Origin: Pontibacter sp. SGAir0037
GTDB lineage: Bacteria > Bacteroidota > Bacteroidia > Cytophagales > Hymenobacteraceae
Assembly: GCF_005491705.1 (NCBI RefSeq)
Contig: NZ_CP028092.1
Coordinates: 1,364,001 to 1,428,000 of the forward strand
Length of the DNA: 64,000 nucleotides
Reading direction: 5' to 3'
The translations under genes were made by a program, and so were the position numbers. Below the pieces are notes generated by a model that saw only the letters and a program-made list of their open reading frames with translations, made no database searches and was not told the DNA's origin. Below, piece after piece: positions 9,022 to 17,176 of this stretch; the first letter of the stretch is position 1, and every line of letters begins with the position of its first letter.

Positions 9022-9285
9022 ATGGCCCTGAATCCGAAACTCGAAAATAAGCTTAGTAAAATTTACGCACCATCCAGCCGCCTGGATGATAATTATAATG
9101 GCAAAGATATTACGTTTGTCACGAATGAATTTGGAGAGCCTGTAACACTGTTTATAGGTACAAGAAGAGATGATGGCGCAATTGCCGGAGAGCGATATGC
9201 CCGAAAGATTGTACGTAAACCCAACAGCCAGGAAATACTGAAAAGCCACTGGGACCTAAAAGGTAAAATAACCAAGTTTTCCTGA
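9022..9285 (+). CDS. Unknown 87-aa protein
   Basis: This is a small soluble protein with no recognised domain. The sequence is rich in Lys/Arg/Asn, and the middle (residues 25-60) looks like a beta-hairpin followed by a basic segment (GERYARKIVRK). It starts with ATG 80 bases after the previous gene and ends 19 bases before a convergent small gene. Codon use resembles the neighbours. The clear start and codon pattern support it as a gene; the function is unknown. Confidence 0.6.
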   Translation: MALNPKLENKLSKIYAPSSRLDDNYNGKDITFVTNEFGEPVTLFIGTRRDDGAIAGERYARKIVRKPNSQEILKSHWDLKGKITKFS

Positions 9286-9304
9286 TAACAGCTGCAGCGG
9301 GAAA

Positions 9305-9505
9305 TTAAAGTTCGTTCAAGTCAAAATCTTTGCCTTTGCCATACTGTAACAGGTCATTGAGCAGGTAAACCTCCAGCGTGTTTAAATCCTTAACCTTAAA
9401 TACGCCTTCTTCTGGAATTTCCATTACCTGAAAATCAAATACTTCGTCGTAGTTACGCATGCTGTACTTCTTCCCTTTCCGTAAATTATCAAATGATAAA
9501 GGCAT
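9305..9505 (-). CDS. Unknown 66-aa acidic protein
   Basis: This small protein begins MPLSFDNLRKGKKY and ends in an acidic segment. It appears mostly beta, perhaps a small SH3-like barrel: KKYSMRNY, FDFQVMEI and FKVKDL would be consecutive strands. It has no signal or membrane segment. AGGAG-like bases (read on the minus strand) lie just upstream of the ATG. No function can be assigned. Confidence 0.6.
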   Translation of the reverse strand: MPLSFDNLRKGKKYSMRNYDEVFDFQVMEIPEEGVFKVKDLNTLEVYLLNDLLQYGKGKDFDLNEL

Positions 9506-9611
9506 AGCTCCTTCTCCTGTTATTTCTGCAAATGTACTCTTTTACGCTTTAACCTGATTTCTGATTTAAGGTTAAGTTTTATATTTTGCAACCCACTTAT
9601 ACCTATAGCCA

Positions 9612-10349
9612 GTGCTGGAGATACTTTTTGAGGACGATTATTATGTGGCGGTAAACAAACCGAATGGTTTGCTGGTACACCGCACCCGCATAGCAGAAGA
9701 AAAGAAAGAATTTGCGTTACAGATACTCCGCGATCAGCTGGGATATCATTTGTTCACAGTCCACAGGCTCGACAGAGGCACTTCCGGTGTATTGCTTTTT
9801 GCCAAGAGCTCTAAGGTTGCAACGCTGACTGTGAAAGCATTTGAAGAGCGCCAGATGGAGAAATTATACTATGCGATTGTGCGTGGCTATACTCCTCCGG
9901 AAGGCACCATTGACAATCCTGTAAAACCAGACAAAGACCATAAGCATAAAGCACCTCAGGATGCTATAACACATTATAAACAGCTGGGCACTGTTGAATT
10001 GGCTATACCGGTTGGCAGGTACCAGACTGCCCGTTACTCCCTGGTGCAGGTTGTGCCGGAAACCGGGCGCATGCACCAGATCCGGAAGCATTTCGCGCAT
10101 CTGCGCCATTATATAGTTGGCGATAAACGGCATGGCGACTGGCGGCATAACAAAATGTTTTTTGATGAGCTGCAGAGTCCTTTTCTGCTGCTGCATGCCG
10201 CCATGCTGGGTTTCGAGCATCCTGTAACAAAGCAGTATATGGAGGTACATGCTCCGGTGCCGCAGAACATGGCCCGGCTTTGCACGCAGTTTGGCTGGAA
10301 AGATGTATTACCTGCTGCGGTGTTTCCGCCTGCTTCAGAGGCATTGTAA
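9612..10349 (+). CDS. truC: tRNA pseudouridine synthase TruC-like (RluA family)
   Basis: This RluA-type pseudouridine synthase has 245 aa. The catalytic motif HRLDRGTSG carries Asp54, and the family continues with FAKSS, then the TGRMHQIRKHF motif and the HYIVGDKRHGD segment characteristic of TruC, which makes pseudouridine 65 in tRNAs. The start is GTG at 9612; no in-frame ATG gives a full N-terminal strand. It converges with the DnaJ-like gene, leaving 26 bases between stops. Confidence 0.88.
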   Translation: MLEILFEDDYYVAVNKPNGLLVHRTRIAEEKKEFALQILRDQLGYHLFTVHRLDRGTSGVLLFAKSSKVATLTVKAFEERQMEKLYYAIVRGYTPPEGTIDNPVKPDKDHKHKAPQDAITHYKQLGTVELAIPVGRYQTARYSLVQVVPETGRMHQIRKHFAHLRHYIVGDKRHGDWRHNKMFFDELQSPFLLLHAAMLGFEHPVTKQYMEVHAPVPQNMARLCTQFGWKDVLPAAVFPPASEAL

Positions 10350-10375
10350 TTCAGGGCCGAACCAGCCAGCAGGGC

Positions 10376-11287
10376 CTATGAGCGAGCCTGCTGTCTGTCG
10401 CGCAGCTGCTCCAGTAAGGCTCTGTCTTCACTGTCCAGGTTAACGGGAAGCATTACCTGTACTTTTGCATATAAGTCACCGAACTGATCTGCTTTACCGT
10501 ATACAGGCATTCCTTTTCCGCGAAGCCTTAATACTTTACCATTTTGAGTACCGGCTGGTACTTTAAATTTAAGTTGTCCTGCCAAAGTATTAACCTGTAC
10601 CTCTCCACCCAGTATGGCTGTATACATATCCATTGGGAGCTCTGTGTGCAGGTCGTCGCCTTTGCGTTCGATGGTCGGATGGGGCTGAACAGAGACTTTA
10701 ATATATAAATCGCCGTTTGCAGCACCTGCCCCTGTGCCCGGAGCACCTTTGCCTTTGATGCGAAGCACCTGTCCGTCGGCAACACCCGGCTTCGTGTTGA
10801 TCCGAAGCTGCTGGTTGTCGAGCGTTAGCAAGTGTGCCGTGCCACTATAGGCTTCCTGCAGCGTGATAGACATATCAGCTTCATAGTCCTGCCCTTTTCT
10901 GGCCTGGGTGCCTCTTCTTCCTGCAAAGCCGCCGCCAAAGCCACCTCCTCCGAAGAACTGCTTAAAGAAGTCAGAGAAGTCGCTGCCAAAAACATCATCT
11001 GCATTGCCATAGGCACCTGCACCCTGGTACTGGCCTCCGAAGCCACTGCCTTGTTGCTGATACTGCTTCCAGTTGGCTCCTAACTGGTCGTACTGCCTGC
11101 GCTTGGTTTCATCCCCGATTACCTCGTAAGCTTCACTTATATCCTTAAATCTTTCTTCGGCAGCGGTGTCGCCTTTGGTCTTATCTGGGTGGTACTTCTT
11201 AGCCAAGGCCCGGTAAGCTTTCTTTATCTCTGCCTGGGTTGCCGTTTTTGCTACTCCTAGAATGTTATAGTAGTCCTTGTAGTCCAT
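10376..11287 (-). CDS. CbpA-type DnaJ co-chaperone
   Basis: A J domain (residues 1-70) with an intact HPD at 33-35 is followed by a Gly/Phe-rich linker (about 78-130) and two C-terminal beta-sandwich substrate domains. There is no cysteine zinc finger, so this is a class B/CbpA-type co-chaperone that stimulates DnaK. Length (303 aa) matches the family. A zinc-finger DnaJ is presumably elsewhere in the genome. Confidence 0.92.
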   Translation of the reverse strand: MDYKDYYNILGVAKTATQAEIKKAYRALAKKYHPDKTKGDTAAEERFKDISEAYEVIGDETKRRQYDQLGANWKQYQQQGSGFGGQYQGAGAYGNADDVFGSDFSDFFKQFFGGGGFGGGFAGRRGTQARKGQDYEADMSITLQEAYSGTAHLLTLDNQQLRINTKPGVADGQVLRIKGKGAPGTGAGAANGDLYIKVSVQPHPTIERKGDDLHTELPMDMYTAILGGEVQVNTLAGQLKFKVPAGTQNGKVLRLRGKGMPVYGKADQFGDLYAKVQVMLPVNLDSEDRALLEQLRDRQQARS

Positions 11288-11417
11288 GTATGTTTGTGTC
11301 TTATTCCTGTTATACCTTGTGCAAGCTCTTTCGCGGTTCGGAGCAGCATGTAAAGTTTCAGGGGGAATGACTTCTGCTGCCTATGAAAACTAAATTAGCG
11401 AATATTGCTTACAGTAA

Positions 11418-11446
11418 AAAGGCCCTGCATATGATGCAGAGCCTTT
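11418..11446 (-). terminator. Intrinsic terminator of the YqaE-tailed lipoprotein gene
   Basis: Arms 11418-11430 and 11434-11446 form a 13-bp stem with one mismatch and a 3-nt loop. On the minus strand it is followed by T-rich sequence, 23 bases after the stop at 11469. Confidence 0.7.
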
Positions 11447-11468
11447 CAATTCAACGTTAAAATTAAAT

Positions 11469-12083
11469 TTAGATCGTGTCTGTTACCACCAGCAAGGCAT
11501 GGATAATACCTGGTATCCAGAACAATAGCGTCAGGATAATATTAATCCAGAAAGAGGTACCTATTCCGTCGTGCAGGAACACAGCTAAAGGAGGTAAGAT
11601 AACAGCCAGTATGATTTCAACAATATTAGCACCGCCACCTCTGCTTTGCCTCATGGCTTCTTTCACTTCTTTTTTAAGCTCTTTCTTCTCCGCTTTGGTC
11701 ATGCTGGCAATTCTTTCTTTTGCCATGGCCATTGCTTCAGCTTCTGAAACAGTTTTTACTTCTTCTGCAGCATTGGCTTCTTCGGCTACTGCTTTTACAT
11801 TGGCTTTTGGAGCTTTATTGGGAACGATAACCGGAGCAGGAGCAGTTGTCGCTTCCAGCGTAGGTTCTGTGTCTTTCTTTGCTGCTTCTTCGTCAGCTGC
11901 GGCTAATGCTACTTCCGAAAGGTTAAGCGCTTCTGCTTCCTGTGCCGGAGCTGGCTTCTCCTTTTTCTGATGATAAGCGGTTGAGTGAGAACCGAAATCA
12001 TAATACTTGGCAGAGTTACAAGAAAACATCAGTTGAGCCAATACCATCACCACAACCAGGTTAAGTATACTTTTGATCTTCAT
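11469..12083 (-). CDS. Lipoprotein with C-terminal YqaE/Pmp3 membrane domain
   Basis: The 204-aa protein starts with a lipoprotein signal whose lipobox ends at Cys22 (LMFSC). A long Ala/Glu/Lys-rich, low-complexity and probably disordered or coiled segment follows (about 35-145). The C-terminus (about 150-204) is a YqaE/Pmp3 domain: two hydrophobic helices with the family pattern ILPPLAVFL and a final helix with WIPGIIHAL. Pmp3 proteins are tiny membrane-potential or stress proteins; here the domain is fused behind a lipid-anchored linker, a form seen in Bacteroidota. It has its own terminator. Confidence 0.85.
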   Translation of the reverse strand: MKIKSILNLVVVMVLAQLMFSCNSAKYYDFGSHSTAYHQKKEKPAPAQEAEALNLSEVALAAADEEAAKKDTEPTLEATTAPAPVIVPNKAPKANVKAVAEEANAAEEVKTVSEAEAMAMAKERIASMTKAEKKELKKEVKEAMRQSRGGGANIVEIILAVILPPLAVFLHDGIGTSFWINIILTLLFWIPGIIHALLVVTDTI

Positions 12084-12240
12084 AGTTTTTTAAATGTTTA
12101 GAATAAGAAATTAATTAATGCAATTGTATAGCAACTATGTGAAAATTGAAATACAATCAGGTTCTAATATAGAATACGGTTATATTACTCCAATTGCCTG
12201 AAATAGGTTGTTTCTTCCGCTATTTCTTATGTTCTGCTGC

Positions 12241-12960
12241 TTATATTCCTGTTGGATCTACCCGTTGCGGAGCAATGTTCACGGCCAGCGTATCGCGCAG
12301 CAGGTGCTTTATCTGCTCCCAGTGTTGCTGGTTGGCAAGCGGAAACTTCTGGTTAACCTCCAGCTCTACCCCTATATAGCCACCTTTGTCAAACTTTCTT
12401 CTGAGGTAGGTGGTAAAACCATCGGCTGTGCCCAGGTACGGGTAATTGTAGCGCACCAGTAACCCCTTGTCTTTTGCGGCTATCGCCTTTTTCCACTCCC
12501 TGCAAACGGTTTGCTCTTCTTTTTTCCTGGAGTCGTACAGCAATCCGATATCCGCCTGTCGTTCTTCGCCATTCAGAACCGGAGTAAAGGTATGTACCGA
12601 AAGGTGCAATACAGTTCGCCCGGCAGAAATGAAATCGTCTACAAGTTGTTCTACCTGACTTCTGTAAGGCACGTAGTGTGCCTGAATGATCTTTCTTTTT
12701 TCTTCTTCAGGAAGTACCCTGGTTACTTCGGAAAATAATTTTCCATGGTTCAGGCTCCTGTTCAGTTCAATCAGCAGGCGTGAAGTTTCCGAGTAAAAGC
12801 TGAAGTCTGCTATCTCCTGTAAAACGCGGAACAAATCCAGTGCTCCTATATCATAACCCTGGTGCGACTGCAACAGCTCTGTTCTATCTTCAAACAAATG
12901 GCTATACTCCGGCGGAATTTGATTACCGCCATGCTCACAGGTTAGCAAAAGCTTTAACAT
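12241..12960 (-). CDS. N-formylglutamate amidohydrolase family protein
   Basis: The protein (239 aa) has the zinc-hydrolase motifs of the N-formylglutamate amidohydrolase family: CEHGGN near the start, LSVHTFTPV in the middle and GVELEVNQ near the end. Classic members release formate from N-formylglutamate in histidine breakdown, but no hut genes are here. Instead it is the last gene of an operon with a GCS2-type ligase (7-base overlap), an ATP-grasp ligase and a C39-like peptidase. In such amidoligase clusters the enzyme is thought to process or cleave the amide product (known context; inference for this case). Confidence 0.85.
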   Translation of the reverse strand: MLKLLLTCEHGGNQIPPEYSHLFEDRTELLQSHQGYDIGALDLFRVLQEIADFSFYSETSRLLIELNRSLNHGKLFSEVTRVLPEEEKRKIIQAHYVPYRSQVEQLVDDFISAGRTVLHLSVHTFTPVLNGEERQADIGLLYDSRKKEEQTVCREWKKAIAAKDKGLLVRYNYPYLGTADGFTTYLRRKFDKGGYIGVELEVNQKFPLANQQHWEQIKHLLRDTLAVNIAPQRVDPTGI

Positions 12961-14210
12961 GGTTCTTCCGGTAAAAAGATTTTCCCGTTTTGCAGACAGT
13001 CTGCTAAACGGCCGTATATTTCTTTTATTTGTATTTCAGAAGGGTCTTCGCCTAAGGCAGTTAAGATGCGTTTAGAGAGATTTCCCCTGGTTAGTATAAT
13101 GTTCATGGTATGCGCTAAGGCGGGTTGCTCCTCGAGTATGGCCGTCTCCTGTACAAGGTGTGTCCAGAGCTCTCTTACGCTACAACTGGCTGCCTTCTTA
13201 TAGCCGAAAGACTGCAGAAACGCTTCATCCTGCAGGATGACTTGCTGTCCGTTTTGAATAACCTGTCTGAAAATCCCGGCCAGCTTTTCTTCCGGCCATT
13301 GCTTCAGTTCTTCCAGGCTTACCCACGTTTCCAGCGCAAGGGCTTTTATAACACCCACCACTGCTTGTAGTACGGTAATATCTGCAATTGGGCTTTCCTG
13401 GATATCAATAATTCTTATTTCAATGGTATTACGCTCAAAACGCGCAATGGCCCCGCGCGAATTCAGAAATTCTTCCTGCAATACACCGGCCACATCATAA
13501 GGCGCCACTGCCTGGTACATGGGCTGGAGGATCATTTCTTCATAAGCTGATTTAGAAAAGGCCAGCTCCGGAATCACCTGTCCGGTAATTACAGGAATCT
13601 TCTGTTGGTTCAGGCGGTACACTTCCAGGCGGGTGTCGTTAAAGCCTGTTACTTTAGCTTCCAGTACCGGAGAAGAGGCACTAATGGCAGGTATAAGTGG
13701 CAGCACCATTCGTATGGCGGCATGAAGTTTTTCAAATTCAGCATCATTACCGAAAGGAAGGTTCAGGTGTGTGCTCTGCAGGTTCGACCAGCCATGCCCG
13801 CGGCAATCGAAGATGCTGTTGTAGGCTTCGTAAATGGCATTATGCTCATGCGGCCAGAGTTGTGTTTCGGTGTAAGGGTTCATGAGCGGGTGGGCAGCAG
13901 TAGGCAAGAGCCGGGCCTGGTACTTTTGCAGCTTCTGATTTATCTGCTGCACGTGCTCCTGAAATTTTGCATGCAAGCCTGCAAGTGACGGAACCGGTCC
14001 CTGGGTTTTCAGCTCGATCACATGCAGCACCAGTTCATTCGACCAGGCTATTTCTCCGAACTCCACATCAGACAGGTAAGCCCCGACTTCATCGTAAATA
14101 AGTTTATCTGCAATCGGGTATACCTGCAGTGTATCTTCCCGCACAATCATATATTCCATTTCTACCCCGTACCCTTCGAAAAGGTGCAGGACTTGTGGCC
14201 GCTTACTCAT
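12954..14210 (-). CDS. GCS2-type carboxylate-amine ligase
   Basis: This 418-aa enzyme belongs to the glutamate-cysteine ligase 2 (GCS2/YbdK-like) group of the glutamine-synthetase fold. The opening FEGYGVEMEYMIVR carries the acidic metal/ATP residues, with further motifs HVIELKTQGP, LNLPFGND and NTIEIRIIDIQE. It should use ATP to join a carboxylate to an amine. It overlaps the ATP-grasp gene by 8 bases and the amidohydrolase gene by 7, so translation is likely coupled. Two ligases of different folds in one operon suggest two successive amide bonds. Substrates are unknown. Confidence 0.85.
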   Translation of the reverse strand: MSKRPQVLHLFEGYGVEMEYMIVREDTLQVYPIADKLIYDEVGAYLSDVEFGEIAWSNELVLHVIELKTQGPVPSLAGLHAKFQEHVQQINQKLQKYQARLLPTAAHPLMNPYTETQLWPHEHNAIYEAYNSIFDCRGHGWSNLQSTHLNLPFGNDAEFEKLHAAIRMVLPLIPAISASSPVLEAKVTGFNDTRLEVYRLNQQKIPVITGQVIPELAFSKSAYEEMILQPMYQAVAPYDVAGVLQEEFLNSRGAIARFERNTIEIRIIDIQESPIADITVLQAVVGVIKALALETWVSLEELKQWPEEKLAGIFRQVIQNGQQVILQDEAFLQSFGYKKAASCSVRELWTHLVQETAILEEQPALAHTMNIILTRGNLSKRILTALGEDPSEIQIKEIYGRLADCLQNGKIFLPEEPC

Positions 14211-15675
14211 CTGTTTTCCCGTTTTTGTGTTGGTCTATTCTTCTCCTGATCGATTTTATAATGGCGGCATAAAGATCTTTTTTGAGTATTTTATCTTCAC
14301 AACCTGCATCAATACTTGGGTTGTCGTTTATCTCGATCACGTAGGCCTCTCCGTCTATTTCTTTGATATCTACGCCGTAAAGCCCGTCGCCGATCAGGCT
14401 TGCAGCTTTTAAGGCTGTATGCAGCACGTTAAAAGGCACTTCTTCGAAAGGCACCACTTCGTCATCGCCCTCTTCGTCCTGCTTCTTTTTGCCCTCCCAG
14501 TTGTAGATCTGCCAATGGTCTTTGGCCATAAAATACTTGCAGGCATATAGCGGTTGCTTATCAATGATGCCGATGCGCCAGTCGAATTCAGTTGGTGTAA
14601 ACTCCTGACCGATAATCAGTTCTGAGTCTGCCAGCATTTCATCCAGCTGCTTCTGAAGGCTTTCTGTATCCTTGGCCTTTACCACACCCTGCGAAAAAGA
14701 ACTGTCCGGTTTTTTAAGCACGCAAGGCAATCCCAACTCCTGTTCTACCTGGTCGCGGTTATCTTTATGAATGATCATGGTTTTGGGAACAGGTACTTTG
14801 GCTTTTGTGAGCAGCTCTGCCAGGTACACTTTATTGGTGCAGCGCAGAATGGAAACCGGATCGTCTATCACCACCATGCCGTCGGCGGAGGCTTTGCGTG
14901 CAAATTTATAGGTGTGATGGTTTACAGCTGTTGTCTCACGAATGAACAGCGCATCAAACTCTGCTAACCTGCGGTAGTCGTCTTTTGTGATGAGCTCGGT
15001 ATAGAACCCCTGCTGCTCCGCCGCCTCTACAAAATACTGCAGCGCTTTTTCGTTGGAGGGAGGTGCTTTCTCCTGCGGATCAACCAATATGGCCAGATCG
15101 TATACCTTTTTGGATACCCTTGCGCCTGAAAAGCGGTGGCGGGCGAAGTAAACCTTTGCAAAACCTGGCAGGTAGCGGCAGTGCGAGGCAGGTACTTCGT
15201 TAACGGGTACAGCCGAAATGCTTTGGAGCACCCACTCTTCTTTATGCACAAACTGCGCCCGCAGCAAAGGTGCCTGAAAAAGGTCGTGTAGTTGTTTGCA
15301 AAGCTTGTCGTATTTCTCTGCCAGGTTCTGGCCAAAATAGATGCTCAGGGTAAAGGTGTCAGATTTCAACCCTTTCAAACTTTTCTGTATCAGTTCGTTT
15401 AACTCAACTGTGATGGCACGCACAATGGTAGGGCTTTTCAAATCCTGCATGGTGGTTACGCTGGGGATAGCCTTGTGCCCTCTGGCCTCAGCCAGCAGCG
15501 AGACATAATAGCCGGCACTCTGGTACCTGTACGAGCGGCACAGGTTAAAAATACGGGCATTCTTTATGTCAGTATAAGTGGTATCGGTTAAGTATTGCTG
15601 CGCTTCCACTACCTCCACATCCTCTGTTGCCTCATCCCAATCCTTGAGATAATCGACAACTACAATTTTTCGCAT
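14203..15675 (-). CDS. RimK-like ATP-grasp ligase with RLAN N-terminal domain
   Basis: This protein has 490 aa. The N-terminal half (about 1-190) fits the RimK-like ATP-grasp N-terminal (RLAN) domain. The C-terminal ATP-grasp (about 240-480) shows LPCVLKKPDSSFSQG for ATP binding and VIEINDNPSID for Mg2+. Enzymes of this type form amide bonds through an acyl-phosphate, like RimK, which adds glutamates. It lies 3 bases after the peptidase gene and overlaps the GCS2 gene, as in the conserved amidoligase operons described for bacteria. The amide product is not known. Confidence 0.88.
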   Translation of the reverse strand: MRKIVVVDYLKDWDEATEDVEVVEAQQYLTDTTYTDIKNARIFNLCRSYRYQSAGYYVSLLAEARGHKAIPSVTTMQDLKSPTIVRAITVELNELIQKSLKGLKSDTFTLSIYFGQNLAEKYDKLCKQLHDLFQAPLLRAQFVHKEEWVLQSISAVPVNEVPASHCRYLPGFAKVYFARHRFSGARVSKKVYDLAILVDPQEKAPPSNEKALQYFVEAAEQQGFYTELITKDDYRRLAEFDALFIRETTAVNHHTYKFARKASADGMVVIDDPVSILRCTNKVYLAELLTKAKVPVPKTMIIHKDNRDQVEQELGLPCVLKKPDSSFSQGVVKAKDTESLQKQLDEMLADSELIIGQEFTPTEFDWRIGIIDKQPLYACKYFMAKDHWQIYNWEGKKKQDEEGDDEVVPFEEVPFNVLHTALKAASLIGDGLYGVDIKEIDGEAYVIEINDNPSIDAGCEDKILKKDLYAAIIKSIRRRIDQHKNGKTDE

Positions 15676-15678
15676 GTT

Positions 15679-16401
15679 TTAATCTATGTTGGTTTTGTTG
15701 CTGCCAGGCGTTATGGCCAGTAAATTGGCATCGTAGGTGGCCATGCCCAGCATGATAGAATTGAGCAGGCGCGAAGCGCTTACTTCATAGTAATTGTTTT
15801 TAAAATAAGGGTTTTCCTGGTATGGATCAGCGACAACAATCCGCTTCTGGTCGTCGGCGAAACCACACAAAACCACAAAATGGCCCATCGGATAACCTCT
15901 TACATCATCGTACACAGAATCTCCCTGTTCGTTGCCAAACTCACGGGCACTCTGATACAGATAGGTAGCGCTCAGGCCGGTGAGTAGCGGAATCTGTCTT
16001 TCGAAATAATCCTTTAATAAGCCTTTCGTCAGATCGGTGCATTTGAGCTCCCCGCCCAGGTGCAGGAAATCAATATAGGCACGGGTGGCGCGAAGAAACT
16101 TGCTTCCGCTCTTTACCTGTAACTGTGCTTCAAGTTTTGCAATAATGCCATCGTTATCCAGCGTAAACCAGGTCGGGTCGAAAATGTGCAGGTTATAGGT
16201 ATAAATCCTGGCATGATAGCCTCTTTGCAGCGCGTGGCAGGCCAGCAGCACTTCCAGCGTACCACCCTCATCAAGAGACGGTACTTCTTTTATAACATCG
16301 CTTAGGGAAATGTTGTCTTTAAAATACCGGTAAACAGCATGCAGGCTGGTGGGCCCGCAGGTTGAGTCGTCTGGCTGGGTATGAATCTTGATAGGAATCA
16401 C
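15679..16401 (-). CDS. C39-like papain-fold cysteine peptidase
   Basis: The protein (240 aa, no signal peptide) begins with a peptidase-C39-like active site: Gln9 and Cys15 in QPDDSTCGPTS. The matching His lies in GHFVVLCGF, and VADPYQENPYF follows with the third residue. It is the first gene of the amidoligase operon and lies 3 bases before the ATP-grasp ligase. It may cleave a peptide or isopeptide made by the two ligases, or act as a transpeptidase; this is inference from context. It is cytoplasmic, unlike bacteriocin-exporter C39 domains. Confidence 0.82.
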   Translation of the reverse strand: MIPIKIHTQPDDSTCGPTSLHAVYRYFKDNISLSDVIKEVPSLDEGGTLEVLLACHALQRGYHARIYTYNLHIFDPTWFTLDNDGIIAKLEAQLQVKSGSKFLRATRAYIDFLHLGGELKCTDLTKGLLKDYFERQIPLLTGLSATYLYQSAREFGNEQGDSVYDDVRGYPMGHFVVLCGFADDQKRIVVADPYQENPYFKNNYYEVSASRLLNSIMLGMATYDANLLAITPGSNKTNID

Positions 16402-16717
16402 TGCTTATGCTTTATCATGATCTGTAGAAAATTCTGATGGTTTTTATACGCTTGCTGCAAAGTAAGTTCTTGTACATTAGCTGGAATCTATCAGCAAAAA
16501 AACATGAAAATTATACTATTTTTCAGACCTGCTGCGGCCTAGCTTTTATATAGTTGTGCTACCCTTTCCCAAAGGTTTTTCAACGATAGCTTTATTATTT
16601 CCTGGCGACGGGTGAAGGGCTTCTGAGCAGATTAAAGTATCTTTAGGAGTTCTTTCTGAGAAGGTGGCTCCGGCTCCATCTCAGAAGTATAAAACAAAAC
16701 AAAAGCCTTCGTCACAA
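16402..16717. other. Divergent promoter region between amidoligase operon and VOC gene
   Basis: These 316 bases lie between divergent starts. No ORF of credible codon use or RNA gene is seen. They should contain the operon promoter (minus) and the VOC promoter (plus), but I could not find an unambiguous TTTG/TAnnTTTG pair. Confidence 0.5.
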
Positions 16718-17146
16718 ATGGAACAGCGAATAACCCTTATAACGCTTGGTGTGAGAAACTTGCAGCGTTCAAAAGATTTTTATATGAAAGTTTTTGGCTG
16801 GCAACCAGCTGAGGGCAGCTCAGATGGAATCGTTTTCTTTCAGCTTAACGGCATGCAGTTGGCCTTGTTTCCGCAGGAGTCGCTGGCAGATGATGCCGGA
16901 GTGCCGGCTGATGGAAAAGGCTTCAGGCGGTTTTCGCTGGCACATAACGTAAGGTCGGAGCAGGAAGTAGACGAGCTGGTAGCCGCACTTGAAGAGAAAG
17001 GCGCTACTGTTTTAAAGCGTCCGGAAAAAGTGTTCTGGGGTGGGTACAGCAGCTATGTGGCAGACCCTGACGAAAACCTGTGGGAAATTGCGTACAACCC
17101 TTTCCTGCCACTCGATGCAAACGGGAATACCAGTACCCTCTCTTAG
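16718..17146 (+). CDS. VOC (glyoxalase/dioxygenase-fold) family protein
   Basis: This 142-aa protein consists of a single vicinal-oxygen-chelate unit with paired beta-alpha-beta-beta-beta repeats. The family pattern is seen in ITLGVRNLQRSKDFY, the strand IVFFQLNGMQLALF, and the ending YVADPDENLWEIAYNP. Members bind metal and act in glyoxalase, dioxygenase or resistance reactions; the substrate here is unknown. The ATG at 16718 matches the usual family start; the 18 extra codons upstream look non-coding. Confidence 0.85.
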   Translation: MEQRITLITLGVRNLQRSKDFYMKVFGWQPAEGSSDGIVFFQLNGMQLALFPQESLADDAGVPADGKGFRRFSLAHNVRSEQEVDELVAALEEKGATVLKRPEKVFWGGYSSYVADPDENLWEIAYNPFLPLDANGNTSTLS

Positions 17147-17176
17147 CTTTGTTTATTTTAAAAATGATTACCCTTT

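Noticed and set aside
9864..10344. Minus-strand open frames inside truC
   Set aside because: They are antisense shadows of a gene with complete catalytic motifs.
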